Shown: positions 54,350-63,257, numbered from the stretch's first letter. The stretch: 64,000 nt of DNA from Maribacter orientalis (GCF_900109345.1 NZ_FNZN01000006.1:124001-188000), one strand, 5' to 3'. Numbers and translations are program-made. The notes: a model not told the origin generated them from the sequence alone.

Positions 54350-55642
54350 TTAAAATGTTATGGCTCCAATCAATACCGAAATTATAAGAATAATGAGTGT
54401 GATTAAAAATGCCAAAGGAATTGTTTTTCTCTGATGCTCACCTAGATCTACACCTGTCAAGCCAACTAACAAATAGGTGGAGCCTGTCAAAGGGCTTACC
54501 GGGAAACCTGTGGTCATCTGTCCCATAATGGCAGCACGGCCTATTTCTACAGAATCTACTCCGAAATGTGATGCGGTAGTTGACAATAAGGGAAGAATAC
54601 CAAAATAAAATGAATCTGGATCGAATAACAAGCTTGCAGGCATAGAAATCAATCCTGTCAACACTGCTAAATGGCTTCCTATGGAAGGGGTAATCATCGT
54701 TACCGAACTTTGGGCCATAGCATCAATCATTCCAGACCCTTTTAATATTCCGGTAAAACAACCTGCAGCAAATAAGATACTCGCCATAAGTAGCGCAGCT
54801 TTTGCGTGGGCATTGATACGATCGCCTTGTTGTTGTGGATTTGGGTAGTTGAGGGTGATAGCCAATGCGAATGCCACCATAAAAATAATATGGGGTGGCG
54901 CAATACCACTAATGAGTAACGAGACCGCTATTAGAATCAATGAAATATTCAGGTAGAAAAGTTTAGGTCGTTCCAATTCCGAATTAAAAGGGAACTCGGT
55001 TGTACTCATATTTTTATTGAGTATGTCAACGGGTACATTTTTACGTTCTTTTTTCCCAATTATATAAGCAATTATTATCACGGCACATAGGCCAATAATT
55101 ACGGGAATCAAAATGGGGTTAAAAAGCGTGGTGACAGAAACTTCCAAAGCTGACGCCGCACGTATGGTTGGGCCGCCCCAAGGTAAGATGTTCATCGTTC
55201 CAGCGGCCAAAGCTGTTATGGTGGCAAGGGTAGTTCGTTTCATGTTCAGTTCATCATAAAGCGGTAAAAATGCAGGAATAGTAACCAAAAAGGTTACTGC
55301 TCCCGATCCATCTAAATGCACCATCATAGCCAATAGTGCTGTAGCTACGGTAACTTTGGCAGGATCATTACCTGCAAATTTCAATAATTTTTTGATTAAT
55401 GGTTTAAAGGTGCCGGCATCGGTAAGAATTCCAAAAAATAGGATTGCAAAAATGAACATCACGCCTGTAGGTGCAATAGTCTTAAGTCCGTCGGTAATAA
55501 AATTGATTATTTCACACGTAAATCCTGCTAAAAGTGCAGTAATAATAGGAACTAAAATTAAAGCGACAACAGCAGCCATTTTTTTGGTCATGACTAAAAA
55601 CAATAATAATAGAATAGTAATTAAGCCAAGCCAAGCAAGCAT
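54350..55642 (-). CDS. CitMHS family citrate/carboxylate-proton symporter
   Basis: The 430-residue membrane protein has about 12 hydrophobic helices and the CitMHS layout, with ATALLAMMVHLDGSGAVTFLVTIPAFLPLYDEL, MNILPWGGPTIRAASAL and FPVSPLTGSTYLLVGLTGVDLGEHQR. Known relatives import metal-citrate complexes. It heads a leftward operon with the split AtuA pair and the esterase; the gap to the AtuA gene is 2 bases. The substrate could be citrate or another tricarboxylate or hydroxy-acid. Confidence 0.9.
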   Translation of the reverse strand: MLAWLGLITILLLLFLVMTKKMAAVVALILVPIITALLAGFTCEIINFITDGLKTIAPTGVMFIFAILFFGILTDAGTFKPLIKKLLKFAGNDPAKVTVATALLAMMVHLDGSGAVTFLVTIPAFLPLYDELNMKRTTLATITALAAGTMNILPWGGPTIRAASALEVSVTTLFNPILIPVIIGLCAVIIIAYIIGKKERKNVPVDILNKNMSTTEFPFNSELERPKLFYLNISLILIAVSLLISGIAPPHIIFMVAFALAITLNYPNPQQQGDRINAHAKAALLMASILFAAGCFTGILKGSGMIDAMAQSSVTMITPSIGSHLAVLTGLISMPASLLFDPDSFYFGILPLLSTTASHFGVDSVEIGRAAIMGQMTTGFPVSPLTGSTYLLVGLTGVDLGEHQRKTIPLAFLITLIILIISVLIGAITF

Positions 55643-55703
55643 TTGTATGATATTTTATTTAAAAAGGATAGCGGTTCAAATTTATTTAACTTTTAAGGTT
55701 GAA

Positions 55704-56138
55704 TCATTCTATTTTACGAGGATGAATAGATTGGCCAACCAACTTCCATTCTCCATCGATTTTTTCTAGGATGCGTAGTTCATAGGTATAGCTGGTAATC
55801 CCTTCTTGAGTGGTCGATTCCTCATCATGGCTTACCCAAGCATTGGCACCATTAATATTCATTTTGTAGTTGGAGTTTTTAGATGTACCCCCGTTGCCCA
55901 TCATGTTTGCTGGTGGATTGAGCATGATTGCTGGTGGCACATCAATACTGTTGCCCTGCTGCGTAGAGACCAAAATTCTGCTGTAGGGCTTTATAGACCA
56001 ACAATCGGCATGGGCTTTTATATCGCCAGAACGCCATGTGGCCGATTCTTTTTCTAGCAAGGCTATGATAGCTTCTTCTTCGGATTGTGCGAACCCTATG
56101 GAAACTGAAAATAATAATAGAAAGAATATTTTTTTCAT
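55704..56138 (-). CDS. secreted NTF2-like (SnoaL-fold) protein
   Basis: The 144-residue protein has a signal peptide (MKKIFFLLLFSVSIGFAQ) and a small NTF2/SnoaL-like fold: EEAIIALLEKESATWRSGDIKAHADCWSIKPYSRILVS at the start and NAWVSHDEESTTQ ... SYTYELRILEKIDGEWKLVGQSIHP at the end. No catalytic role is assigned. It lies upstream of the CitMHS gene by 61 bases in the same direction and may belong to its operon. Confidence 0.82.
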   Translation of the reverse strand: MKKIFFLLLFSVSIGFAQSEEEAIIALLEKESATWRSGDIKAHADCWSIKPYSRILVSTQQGNSIDVPPAIMLNPPANMMGNGGTSKNSNYKMNINGANAWVSHDEESTTQEGITSYTYELRILEKIDGEWKLVGQSIHPRKIE

Positions 56139-56341
56139 ATCATTAGTTTATATGCTTATGAAAGTCATTTTTTACTGTTCATTAATATGATTAGTCTATA
56201 CAGGACATAAATATAAATATAATGGTTTTTCACATTTAGCAACCCAGTAATTAAGTATCATCTTAAAATTCTGCTATGGTACTTTTTGTGTATGAATCAA
56301 AAATTGTAATGTCAATTAATCAGAACTATTTTTCGAATACC

Positions 56342-57451
56342 TTACTTTTTTACTTCCGTCAATTCCATTATTAGGTCAACTTCATCTTGTTGGTAGGGAG
56401 TGCCATCATTTCTAAATATTTCATGGAACCAAAGATTTGGTTCAGAACCATCAGGAATGGGTTCGTCCCAGGCATATTTGGTATTTGATTTTCCATCAAC
56501 TAGCCCCCAATTAATTGCGCCAATATTTTCCTTCTTTAAAATGGGCATAATATTGCTGAATAAGCTGTTGTGCTTTCTAGCCATATATTCTGTACATATT
56601 AGAGGTCGGTTGTAAATTTTTAAAGAATCAATAGCGCTTTGGTGACTGATCTCATCATTATAGTTGTGATAAGTGATGACATCAGAATGTTCTACTTGAA
56701 ATTTATTCAATTCTGGTAAATCCAAACTCCAAACTCCGGCAGAAATAGGTTGGGCCGGATTAACTTCCCGAGCCCATTCAAAAACACTTTTTAAAAGTGG
56801 TAATGATCTGTTTTTATAACCCGAATTACCAGGTTCATTGTAGAGATCCCAAAGTATGATTCTTTTATCATCCTTAAAAGTGGTCAGGATATCTTTGGTA
56901 TAGCTTTCAAGAATGGGCATTAGGTTATCTGAAGTGTACAGTAGGTCACCTGGATCTCGTACCCAACCAGAATTGTGTATACCAGGCTTTGGATCTGGCT
57001 GCTTTCCTGCCTTATAGGTCGGATTCCAGCAATCATCAAAAATTACGAATATGGTGGCAATGTTATGCTTTTCCGCGATAGAAAGATATGTTTTTACACG
57101 TTCCTTAAAGCCAGTTTTATCTACCTCCCAGGCTAAATGATGCAGATAGACCCTCATACAATTAAGGCCTATATCCTGTGCCCAACCCAATTCCCGGTCA
57201 ATAGTTTCCGGGTCAAAACTTTCGACTTGCCAAAATTCCAATTGATTTATAGCCGTGCTAGGGTTAAAATTGGCGCCCCGTAGCCAAGGTTTATTGGCAG
57301 CCCATGCATTCGCTTTTTCTTCTGACCAACGTTGATTCATGACCATAGGGCCTTTGTCGGTTTTATCATTTTTCACCTGTTGTTTACAAGAGGATACAAA
57401 ACTTAGAATAATTAAACCTTTTAGTAAAAAGCTATTTTGTGTTTTTAGCAT
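56342..57451 (-). CDS. cellulase-family (GH5-like) lipoprotein
   Basis: The 369-residue lipoprotein has a signal peptide ending at lipobox Cys22 (SFVSSCKQQ). The (beta/alpha)8 glycosidase core shows LGWAQDIGLNCMRVYLHHLAWE, ATIFVIFDDCWNPTYKAG, the acid/base Glu in ILWDLYNEPGN, and the nucleophile Glu in RPLICTEYMARKH. It is a retaining beta-glycanase or glycosidase of the GH5/GH-A clan; substrate is not evident. It is divergent from the GT2 synthase at 57826 and may share regulation with it. Confidence 0.87.
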   Translation of the reverse strand: MLKTQNSFLLKGLIILSFVSSCKQQVKNDKTDKGPMVMNQRWSEEKANAWAANKPWLRGANFNPSTAINQLEFWQVESFDPETIDRELGWAQDIGLNCMRVYLHHLAWEVDKTGFKERVKTYLSIAEKHNIATIFVIFDDCWNPTYKAGKQPDPKPGIHNSGWVRDPGDLLYTSDNLMPILESYTKDILTTFKDDKRIILWDLYNEPGNSGYKNRSLPLLKSVFEWAREVNPAQPISAGVWSLDLPELNKFQVEHSDVITYHNYNDEISHQSAIDSLKIYNRPLICTEYMARKHNSLFSNIMPILKKENIGAINWGLVDGKSNTKYAWDEPIPDGSEPNLWFHEIFRNDGTPYQQDEVDLIMELTEVKK

Positions 57452-57825
57452 TCCTTATGTTAATGATTATTATACTTTATCAAGTAAGTTACGAAAAAGA
57501 GTTTTTAGATTTAAAAAGTTGGTGCCTTTACCTATACTATTATAGGTAATTATTAATTATTATAATTAGTACCAGAAAAATTTAGGTTTTTTACCAATAT
57601 ATAGTAGTTATGAAACAAACATTCTGTCTGAATTTAAATGGAGATAACATGAAGAACAAAAGCAGTGAAAATTATAAAATGTGCCGATTTAGACAACAGT
57701 AACAAGATTAATTTAGGGTTAGATTTGGTAAATGATAAAAAGTTTTAGAAAGTTTTGTTAAAATAGAATCCAAAGAGGATATATGAACGTATTTCACGTG
57801 TATGCAATAAATACTAGAACCATTT
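57452..57825. other. 374-base gap with a 22-bp dyad
   Basis: This AT-rich spacer separates the divergent GH5-like and GT2 genes. It holds the TTACCTATA-N4-TATAGGTAA inverted repeat at 57528-57549, and a short open frame of 30 codons at 57610-57702 without supporting signals. No promoter of the TAnnTTTG type is convincing. Confidence 0.4.
57528..57549. repeat. TTACCTATA-N4-TATAGGTAA inverted repeat
   Basis: Perfect 9-bp arms surround a CTAT centre, 77 bases upstream of the GH5-like gene start. There is no T-tract, so a regulatory-protein site is more likely than a terminator. Confidence 0.5.
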
Positions 57826-59259
57826 ATGAAAATCAAGAACACTACCAAATACGAAATGAATACTATTAACAGGAAAAACTCTAACACCGAAAAGAAATCT
57901 TTTTTCGCTAAAATCGGACACCTAATAGAAAATGCCAATGCATGGGGTATTTTTGTAATGGGTAGCACATTTGTGCTAATGTTCGGATCAGCTTATCTAG
58001 CTTATATTTTACAAAACGATTTTACGCAGTTACATTTAGAAAGACGAAGCACTTTGATCGGCTTAATTTTTATGGTAGTGGCGGCAGTATTTTTCGTTTT
58101 CAAACTAAGTTTTTTTATATACACTTTTATAAGATTTTTAAAGTATAAAGCGATACCATCAGTCTCGAATGAAGAATTGCCAACTGTTACCGTGATTGTG
58201 CCAGCTTATAATGAAGGAAAACAAGTTTGGGCCACTTTAAAAAGTTTGGCAGAAAGTGATTATCCAGCACATAAAGTTCAATTATTGGCTATCGATGATG
58301 GTAGTAAAGATGACACCTGGAATTGGATGTTAGAGGCTAAAAAAGAATTGGGCGACCGTGTTTCTATTTGTAAACAACCAAAAAACATGGGTAAGCGTCA
58401 TGCATTATACAGAGGTTTTAACGAAGGCACTGGCGAAATTTTTGTTACTGTTGATAGTGATTCAATTGTAGATAAAGATACCTTAAGGAATTTAGTAAGC
58501 CCTTTTATCGTTGATAAAAATTGTGGTGCCGTTGCGGGTAATATTCGTGTTTTGAATAACAATGATGCACTTTTGCCTAAGATGTTAGATGTAAGTTTTG
58601 CACTTAGTTTTGAATTTGTACGATCTTCTGAAAGCACTTTAAATTCTGTGCTTTGTACGCCAGGAGCATTAGCGGCTTATAGGGCTACTGCAGTATTTGC
58701 TTGTCTTGATCAATGGATTAATCAGACATTTATGGGGCAACCTTCTGATATTGGTGAGGACAGGGCAATGACCAATATGATTTTGAAACAAGGATTTCAT
58801 GTACTGTTTCAAAGAAATGCTTTTGCTTATACTAATGTTCCAGAAAAGTTCAAGGGATTATATAAGATGTTTATTAGATGGGGTAGAAGTAATGTTCGTG
58901 AGAATATTCAAATGTCTAAATATGTATTTACCAATTTTAGAAAGGGACCAAAAGCTGGGACAAGATTATTGTTCTTTAGCCAATTTTCGAGAATTGTATT
59001 ATGCTACCCATTTGTCTTATTCATGATGGTTTTTGTAATTACACATCCACTTCTATTCATAAGCTCTACATTTGTAAGTATCCTAGTATTATCTACTTTT
59101 CCGGTATTGTTTTACGCAAAGAGATATACGTTGATAGAATCTTTCTGGGCATATTCATATAGTGTTCTATATACTTTCGGGTTGTTCTGGATTACTCCTT
59201 ATGCTATTGCAACTGCAAGTAGAAGAGGTTGGTTAACAAGAGAGTTACCGCAGAAGTAA
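57826..59259 (+). CDS. membrane glycosyltransferase family 2 (hyaluronan-synthase-like)
   Basis: The 477-residue protein has two N-terminal membrane helices (about 42-65 and 80-105), a cytoplasmic GT-A domain and C-terminal helices. The GT2 motifs are VIVPAYNEG, AIDDGSKDDTW, VTVDSDS, the acceptor GED (DIGEDRAMTNMIL) and FIRWGRSNVRE, which corresponds to the (Q/R)xxRW motif. Together these indicate a processive class I hyaluronan synthase/NodC-like enzyme that makes and exports a beta-linked polymer. It is followed by a strong terminator. The polymer cannot be predicted. Confidence 0.88.
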   Translation: MKIKNTTKYEMNTINRKNSNTEKKSFFAKIGHLIENANAWGIFVMGSTFVLMFGSAYLAYILQNDFTQLHLERRSTLIGLIFMVVAAVFFVFKLSFFIYTFIRFLKYKAIPSVSNEELPTVTVIVPAYNEGKQVWATLKSLAESDYPAHKVQLLAIDDGSKDDTWNWMLEAKKELGDRVSICKQPKNMGKRHALYRGFNEGTGEIFVTVDSDSIVDKDTLRNLVSPFIVDKNCGAVAGNIRVLNNNDALLPKMLDVSFALSFEFVRSSESTLNSVLCTPGALAAYRATAVFACLDQWINQTFMGQPSDIGEDRAMTNMILKQGFHVLFQRNAFAYTNVPEKFKGLYKMFIRWGRSNVRENIQMSKYVFTNFRKGPKAGTRLLFFSQFSRIVLCYPFVLFMMVFVITHPLLFISSTFVSILVLSTFPVLFYAKRYTLIESFWAYSYSVLYTFGLFWITPYAIATASRRGWLTRELPQK

Positions 59260-59280
59260 GTATACGCTTTTAAAACTTAA

Positions 59281-59318
59281 AAAGGGTTTCAATATTTATA
59301 TTGAAACCCTTTTTTTTT
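59281..59318 (+). terminator. strong terminator after the GT2 synthase
   Basis: A perfect stem of AAAGGGTTTCAATAT with ATATTGAAACCCTTT, closed by a very short central loop, runs into eight Ts. Confidence 0.92.
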
Positions 59319-59357
59319 AAATCTAAATTCCAATTTTTATTTAAAAATCAAAACAAA

Positions 59358-60041
59358 TTATGATTGTTTATTAAATGATAAGGGATTCCACTCATAATAA
59401 AATTGCTTTAGGTAATCTACCATATATTGGTGTCTTTCTTCAGCTAAACGCTTACCTGTTTTAGTATTCATTTTGTCTTTCAACAATAATAGTTTTTCGT
59501 AAAAATGATTAATAGTTGGGGCTGTAGAATTTTTGTACTCCTCTTTTGTCATATTTAAATTTGGAGGGATGCTAGGGTCATAAAGCATTCGGTTTTTATA
59601 ACCGCCATAATTAAAGGTGCGTGCTATTCCTATCGCACCAATAGCATCTAATCGGTCTGCATCTTGTACAACTTGTAGCTCTTTTGAGCTAAATAGTTTC
59701 TTTTTAATTTTACCATCGCTTAATCCAGCCTTAAAGGAGCTGAACTTAATAATATTAACGACGTGATTAATGATCTCTATTGGTACATTTATTGAGAACA
59801 GAAAATTTTCTGCCATTTTAGGACCTAATGATTCATCACCATCGTTAAATTTCGCATCCGCAATGTCATGAAGTAGCGCACCTAAACTTACTACTAAAAT
59901 ATTCACATCCTCTTCTTTAGAAATAAGAATGGTGTTGTTGAATACTCGCTGTATATGAAACCAGTCGTGGCCTCCTTCTGCATTTCGCAAGGCTTCTTTA
60001 ACAAAGAGGATAGTCTCTTCTACAATCTCAGAGTTTGTCAT
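59358..60041 (-). CDS. HD domain phosphohydrolase
   Basis: The 227-residue soluble protein has the HD-superfamily metal motif: GGHDWFHIQRVFNNT (first His), LGALLHDIADAKF (the HD pair) and VVQDADRLDAIGAIGIARTF (the final Asp). It resembles the YedJ-like group of metal-dependent nucleotide or phosphate ester hydrolases. Substrate is unknown. Its start overlaps the acyltransferase gene end by 4 bases (ATGA type), so translation is coupled. Confidence 0.88.
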   Translation of the reverse strand: MTNSEIVEETILFVKEALRNAEGGHDWFHIQRVFNNTILISKEEDVNILVVSLGALLHDIADAKFNDGDESLGPKMAENFLFSINVPIEIINHVVNIIKFSSFKAGLSDGKIKKKLFSSKELQVVQDADRLDAIGAIGIARTFNYGGYKNRMLYDPSIPPNLNMTKEEYKNSTAPTINHFYEKLLLLKDKMNTKTGKRLAEERHQYMVDYLKQFYYEWNPLSFNKQS

Positions 60042-60775
60042 TTAAAACTGTTTACACCATTCTTTACTGAAGACTCTATTTGAACAATAAGCGCATCTAA
60101 ATCACCTTTATTTTCAATAGGTTGCTGAACATCAATACATACTTTGGCGCCTAAGCCCATTGGAAATTGACCAAATCGCACTAATTTCCAAGAATTATTG
60201 ATGCTTATGGGAACTATTAATGCAGATGGTGCTTTTTTAAGAAGCATTTTCAAACCCATAGGTTTAAATGGTTTTGGATGACCATCTCTACTTCTTGTTC
60301 CTTCCGGAAAAATAACAGCGCTTCTATTATGCTTTTCAATATAGGTGCCTAGTTTTCCTATTTCCATTATGGCAGATTTGCCATCATTTCTATCGATTAA
60401 AACAGAACCACCATGAACTAGATTGAAGGATACGCTTGGTATGCCTTTTCCTAATTCTTTTTTACTGACAAATTTAGGATGGTGTTTTCGCATGTACCAA
60501 ATTAACGGAGGAATGTCGTACATGCTCTGATGATTGGCAACTATTATTAGAGGCCTGTTGGTAGGTAAATCATAATTGTTGGTAAACTTATAAGTAGTGC
60601 CCAGAATGTTGGTACATCGCATTAAGCAATAGTTAAGTTTACTGACTACTGGTTTTAAGCCAGAGTATCCAAACAATTTAAAACCTAACCATTGCAATGG
60701 ATGAAATATAAGCAGACAGAGGCCGAAGGCTATAAAAAATATTGGTGTTATGAGGTATGAAATCAACTTCTGCAT
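60038..60775 (-). CDS. 1-acyl-sn-glycerol-3-phosphate acyltransferase
   Basis: The 245-residue membrane enzyme acylates lysophosphatidate in phospholipid synthesis (PlsC family). The start at 60775 gives MQKLISYLITPIFF, a typical N-terminal membrane helix; the longer frame to 60796 lies within the terminator hairpin and adds only seven residues. The catalytic motif H-x4-D is in NHQSMYDIPP, and the substrate motif is FPEGTRSRDG. It is co-transcribed with the HD hydrolase. Confidence 0.92.
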   Translation of the reverse strand: MQKLISYLITPIFFIAFGLCLLIFHPLQWLGFKLFGYSGLKPVVSKLNYCLMRCTNILGTTYKFTNNYDLPTNRPLIIVANHQSMYDIPPLIWYMRKHHPKFVSKKELGKGIPSVSFNLVHGGSVLIDRNDGKSAIMEIGKLGTYIEKHNRSAVIFPEGTRSRDGHPKPFKPMGLKMLLKKAPSALIVPISINNSWKLVRFGQFPMGLGAKVCIDVQQPIENKGDLDALIVQIESSVKNGVNSFK

Positions 60776-60786
60776 AGTGCAAAAAT

Positions 60787-60817
60787 AAAAAACCACTCTA
60801 TTTAGAGCGGTTTTTTT
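60787..60817 (-). terminator. terminator after the bacilliredoxin gene
   Basis: AAAAACC(A)CTCTA pairs with TAGAG(C)GGTTTTT (one mismatch). On the minus strand the hairpin is followed by a long T-tract, ending the bacilliredoxin transcript. Confidence 0.75.
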
Positions 60818-60844
60818 AAGACTATTATTTTATGCTAAAAAATT

Positions 60845-61255
60845 CTAGCAAAACTCGTCGTAAGCTTGTGCCAAGTTTTGAGCGATCATTTCAGCTGGCC
60901 TTCCTTCAATGTGGTGACGTTCAATCATATGAACTAACTCACCATCTTTGAATAATGCCATTGAAGGAGATGATGGAGGAAAAGGAACCATAAGATTTCT
61001 TGCCGCGTTCACCGCCTCTGTATCTACACCAGCAAATACGGTAACGGCATAATCTGGTTTTTTGCTATTCTGCAGGCTCATTTTGGCTGCAGGCCTTGCA
61101 TTTGCTGCTGCACAACCACAAACAGAATTTACAACTACCAAAGTTGTTCCTTCTTTTTTTATGGCATTTGCTACTGCATCTGCTGTATATAATTCTTCAA
61201 ATCCGGCAGAGGCCAGATCATCTCTCATTGGTTTTACTAATTCTGCAGGGTACAT
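60845..61255 (-). CDS. BrxA/BrxB family bacilliredoxin
   Basis: The 136-residue thioredoxin-fold protein carries the CGC redox motif at Cys46-Gly-Cys48 (NSVCGCAAANARPA), and the family ending MIERHHIEGRPAEMIAQNLAQAYDEFC. In Firmicutes, bacilliredoxins remove bacillithiol from proteins; which thiol partner is used here is not known. It has a TATCTTTG -7 box upstream and its own terminator. Confidence 0.9.
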   Translation of the reverse strand: MYPAELVKPMRDDLASAGFEELYTADAVANAIKKEGTTLVVVNSVCGCAAANARPAAKMSLQNSKKPDYAVTVFAGVDTEAVNAARNLMVPFPPSSPSMALFKDGELVHMIERHHIEGRPAEMIAQNLAQAYDEFC

Positions 61256-61281
61256 ATTGTTATATTTAAATTAATCTACTA

Positions 61282-61289
61282 CAAAGATA
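61282..61289 (-). promoter_or_regulatory. -7 box of the bacilliredoxin gene
   Basis: TATCTTTG on the minus strand fits the consensus and lies 26 bases before the ATG at 61255. Confidence 0.5.
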
Positions 61290-61357
61290 ACCAATTAGTC
61301 GTAGAGGTGCTTAACACCTTAACTTTTCATTGGCCTTACTTTCTATTTGTAATATTT

Positions 61358-61365
61358 TATCTTTG
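61358..61365 (+). promoter_or_regulatory. -7 box of the TerB-DnaJ gene
   Basis: TATCTTTG on the plus strand lies 19 bases before the ATG at 61385. A TTG about 25 bases further upstream is a weak -33 candidate. Confidence 0.5.
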
Positions 61366-61384
61366 GCGAAATTGAGAACACGAA

Positions 61385-62125
61385 ATGATTAAATGGTTGG
61401 GAGCCGTAGTAGGCTTTTTTTTAAGAGGACTGTCTGGAGCAGTTTTAGGATTTTTTGCAGGGAGTATTATAGATGGTTTTTTTGGTAGTAATAAAAGTAA
61501 TGCACGTTCAGTTTTTCAAGATTATACAAGACCTAATGTGTCGCCCGCAGATTTTGAATTGAATTTACTTTCATTATGCTCTATTGTTATAAAGGCAGAC
61601 GGACAAGTGAGTCAATCTGAAATGGATTATGTACGTCAGTATTTTGTAAGCACTTATGGTAAAGATAAAGCCAATGCTATTTTTAGAAGCTTCAATGAAA
61701 TTAATAAAAAAGGTGAAATATCCGCACAACGGGTATGTACGTTTTTAGCGCAACGTACACGATATGAAGTACGCTTACAGTTGCTGCACTTTTTATTCGG
61801 TATAGCTCAAGCTGATGGCAGCATTAGTAATTCTGAAATTCAAAAAATACGCGAAATTGCTGGTTACCTTCGAGTGCCGTTAAATGAATTTGACAGTATA
61901 AAGGCAATGTTTGTAAAATCTGCCAATAACTCTTATAAAATATTGGATGTTCTAAAATCGGCAACAGATGCAGAAGTAAAAAAGGCGTATAGGGAAATGG
62001 CTAAAAAATATCACCCAGATAGGGTAAATACTAAAGATGAAGCCATAAAAAAAGGTGCCGAAGAAAAATTTAAGCAAGTTCAGGCGGCATACGAGACTAT
62101 TCAGAAAGAACGAGGTTTAAATTAA
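61385..62125 (+). CDS. TerB-like and DnaJ-domain protein (DjlA-like)
   Basis: The 246-residue protein has a glycine-rich hydrophobic N-terminus (about 1-33) that could be a membrane anchor, a TerB-like helical domain (about 55-175, LLSLCSIVIKADGQVSQSEMDYV and IAQADGSISNSEI) and a C-terminal J domain (about 184-246) with the HPD motif at 210-212. The layout is that of DjlA-type co-chaperones, which pair with DnaK. It is upstream of the HupE-like gene by 25 bases. Confidence 0.9.
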   Translation: MIKWLGAVVGFFLRGLSGAVLGFFAGSIIDGFFGSNKSNARSVFQDYTRPNVSPADFELNLLSLCSIVIKADGQVSQSEMDYVRQYFVSTYGKDKANAIFRSFNEINKKGEISAQRVCTFLAQRTRYEVRLQLLHFLFGIAQADGSISNSEIQKIREIAGYLRVPLNEFDSIKAMFVKSANNSYKILDVLKSATDAEVKKAYREMAKKYHPDRVNTKDEAIKKGAEEKFKQVQAAYETIQKERGLN

Positions 62126-62150
62126 TTGGAGACTTAAAACAACTCTCATT

Positions 62151-62735
62151 ATGCAAGAATTTTGGTTTTATATACAATTGGGTTTACATCATGTATTAGA
62201 TGTCAATGCCTATGACCATATTTTATTTTTGTCTGCATTAGCACTTCCATTTACATTTAAAAGTTGGAAGAATATATTGCTTTTGGCAACGGTTTTCACA
62301 ATCACCCATTGTTTGGCTTTAGTATTATCGGTTTATGAAATAATGCTTATTGAGGCTAGTTGGATTGAGTTTTTGATTCCAGTGACCATTTTATGTACTG
62401 CCATTTATAATTTAATAGATAAAGAAGTACAAAAAGGAACCAAAACCATTTGGTTTCATGCATTGGCTACCGGTTTCTTCGGATTGATACACGGCTTCGG
62501 ATTTTCTAATTATTTTAAAATGATGATCATGGGAACCGAAGAAAAATTGGGGCCCTTATTCGGTTTTGCTGCTGGTATAGAAATTTCACAAGTAATAATT
62601 GTTTTGTTGGTTCTTGTACTGGCCTATGTAGTTCAAACAATGTTTCAAATAAAACAAAGCTTATTCGTTATCGTAGGTAGTATCTTAATAATGTTAATTA
62701 CACTACCATTATTATACCAAACGTTTCCATTTTAA
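62151..62735 (+). CDS. HupE/UreJ family membrane protein
   Basis: The 194-residue protein has five to six hydrophobic helices and conserved histidines (GLHHVLDVNAYDHILFL, FTITHCLALVLSV, FGLIHGFGFSNY) typical of the HupE/UreJ_2 group. Relatives are linked to nickel uptake for hydrogenase or urease, but many Bacteroidota copies occur without those enzymes. No nickel enzyme gene is in the window, so the transported metal remains open. It may share the TerB-DnaJ promoter. Confidence 0.82.
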   Translation: MQEFWFYIQLGLHHVLDVNAYDHILFLSALALPFTFKSWKNILLLATVFTITHCLALVLSVYEIMLIEASWIEFLIPVTILCTAIYNLIDKEVQKGTKTIWFHALATGFFGLIHGFGFSNYFKMMIMGTEEKLGPLFGFAAGIEISQVIIVLLVLVLAYVVQTMFQIKQSLFVIVGSILIMLITLPLLYQTFPF

Positions 62736-62752
62736 GAGTGTTAAATTTTAGC

Positions 62753-62813
62753 CTAAGATATTGTCCTTGCCCTACAAAGCAGGTATCTTAGTACATTAAG
62801 CTTTTGAAAAGCT
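62753..62813 (+). promoter_or_regulatory. two inverted repeats upstream of the dCMP deaminase gene
   Basis: CTAAGATA (62753-62760) is matched by TATCTTAG (62784-62791), and a second dyad AGCTTTT-G-AAAAGCT (62799-62813) ends six bases before the ATG. The second hairpin could mask the ribosome-binding region. The first right arm resembles a -7 box. Confidence 0.45.
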
Positions 62814-62819
62814 AGTAGA

Positions 62820-63257
62820 ATGAAGAGAGAAAAACAATTGAAATACGACAGGGCCTATTTAAGAATGGCAAAGGAGTGGGGGAAACTGTCTTCGTGTAAG
62901 CGAAAGCAAGTAGGGGCGATCATAGTTAAAAATAGAATGATAATTTCAGATGGTTATAATGGTACACCTACCGGTTTTGAAAATTTCTGTGAAGATGACG
63001 AGGGTTATACAAAATGGTATGTTTTGCATGCAGAAGCAAATGCTATTCTTAAGGTAGCGAGTTCTACACAATCTTGTCAAGGTGCTACGCTTTATATAAC
63101 ATTATCCCCTTGTAGGGAATGTAGTAAGTTAATTCATCAGTCTGGCATTAAACGTGTAGTATATCAAATTGCTTATAAAGATGATTCCGGATTAAAATTC
63201 TTGGAAAAAGCGGGAGTTGAATTGGAGCACATGCCAGAAATAAATGTTACTATCTAA
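62820..63257 (+). CDS. deoxycytidylate (dCMP) deaminase family protein
   Basis: The 145-residue zinc enzyme converts dCMP to dUMP, feeding thymidylate synthesis. The active site is His70-Ala-Glu72 (VLHAEANAIL) and Cys98-x2-Cys101 (LSPCRECSKLI). The N-terminal SSCKRKQVGAIIVKNRMIISDGYNGTPTGFENFCED segment is typical of the dCMP group. It ends 12 bases before the S41 protease start and may be co-transcribed with it. Confidence 0.92.
   Translation: MKREKQLKYDRAYLRMAKEWGKLSSCKRKQVGAIIVKNRMIISDGYNGTPTGFENFCEDDEGYTKWYVLHAEANAILKVASSTQSCQGATLYITLSPCRECSKLIHQSGIKRVVYQIAYKDDSGLKFLEKAGVELEHMPEINVTI

Noticed and set aside
57610-57702. 30-codon open frame in the gap before the GT2 gene
   Set aside because: No promoter, no conserved features, and an ordinary length for chance in AT-rich spacer; kept only as a remark.
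57708-57968. 86-residue minus-strand frame overlapping the GT2 start
   Set aside because: It overlaps the N-terminus of the glycosyltransferase antisense and has no independent support.
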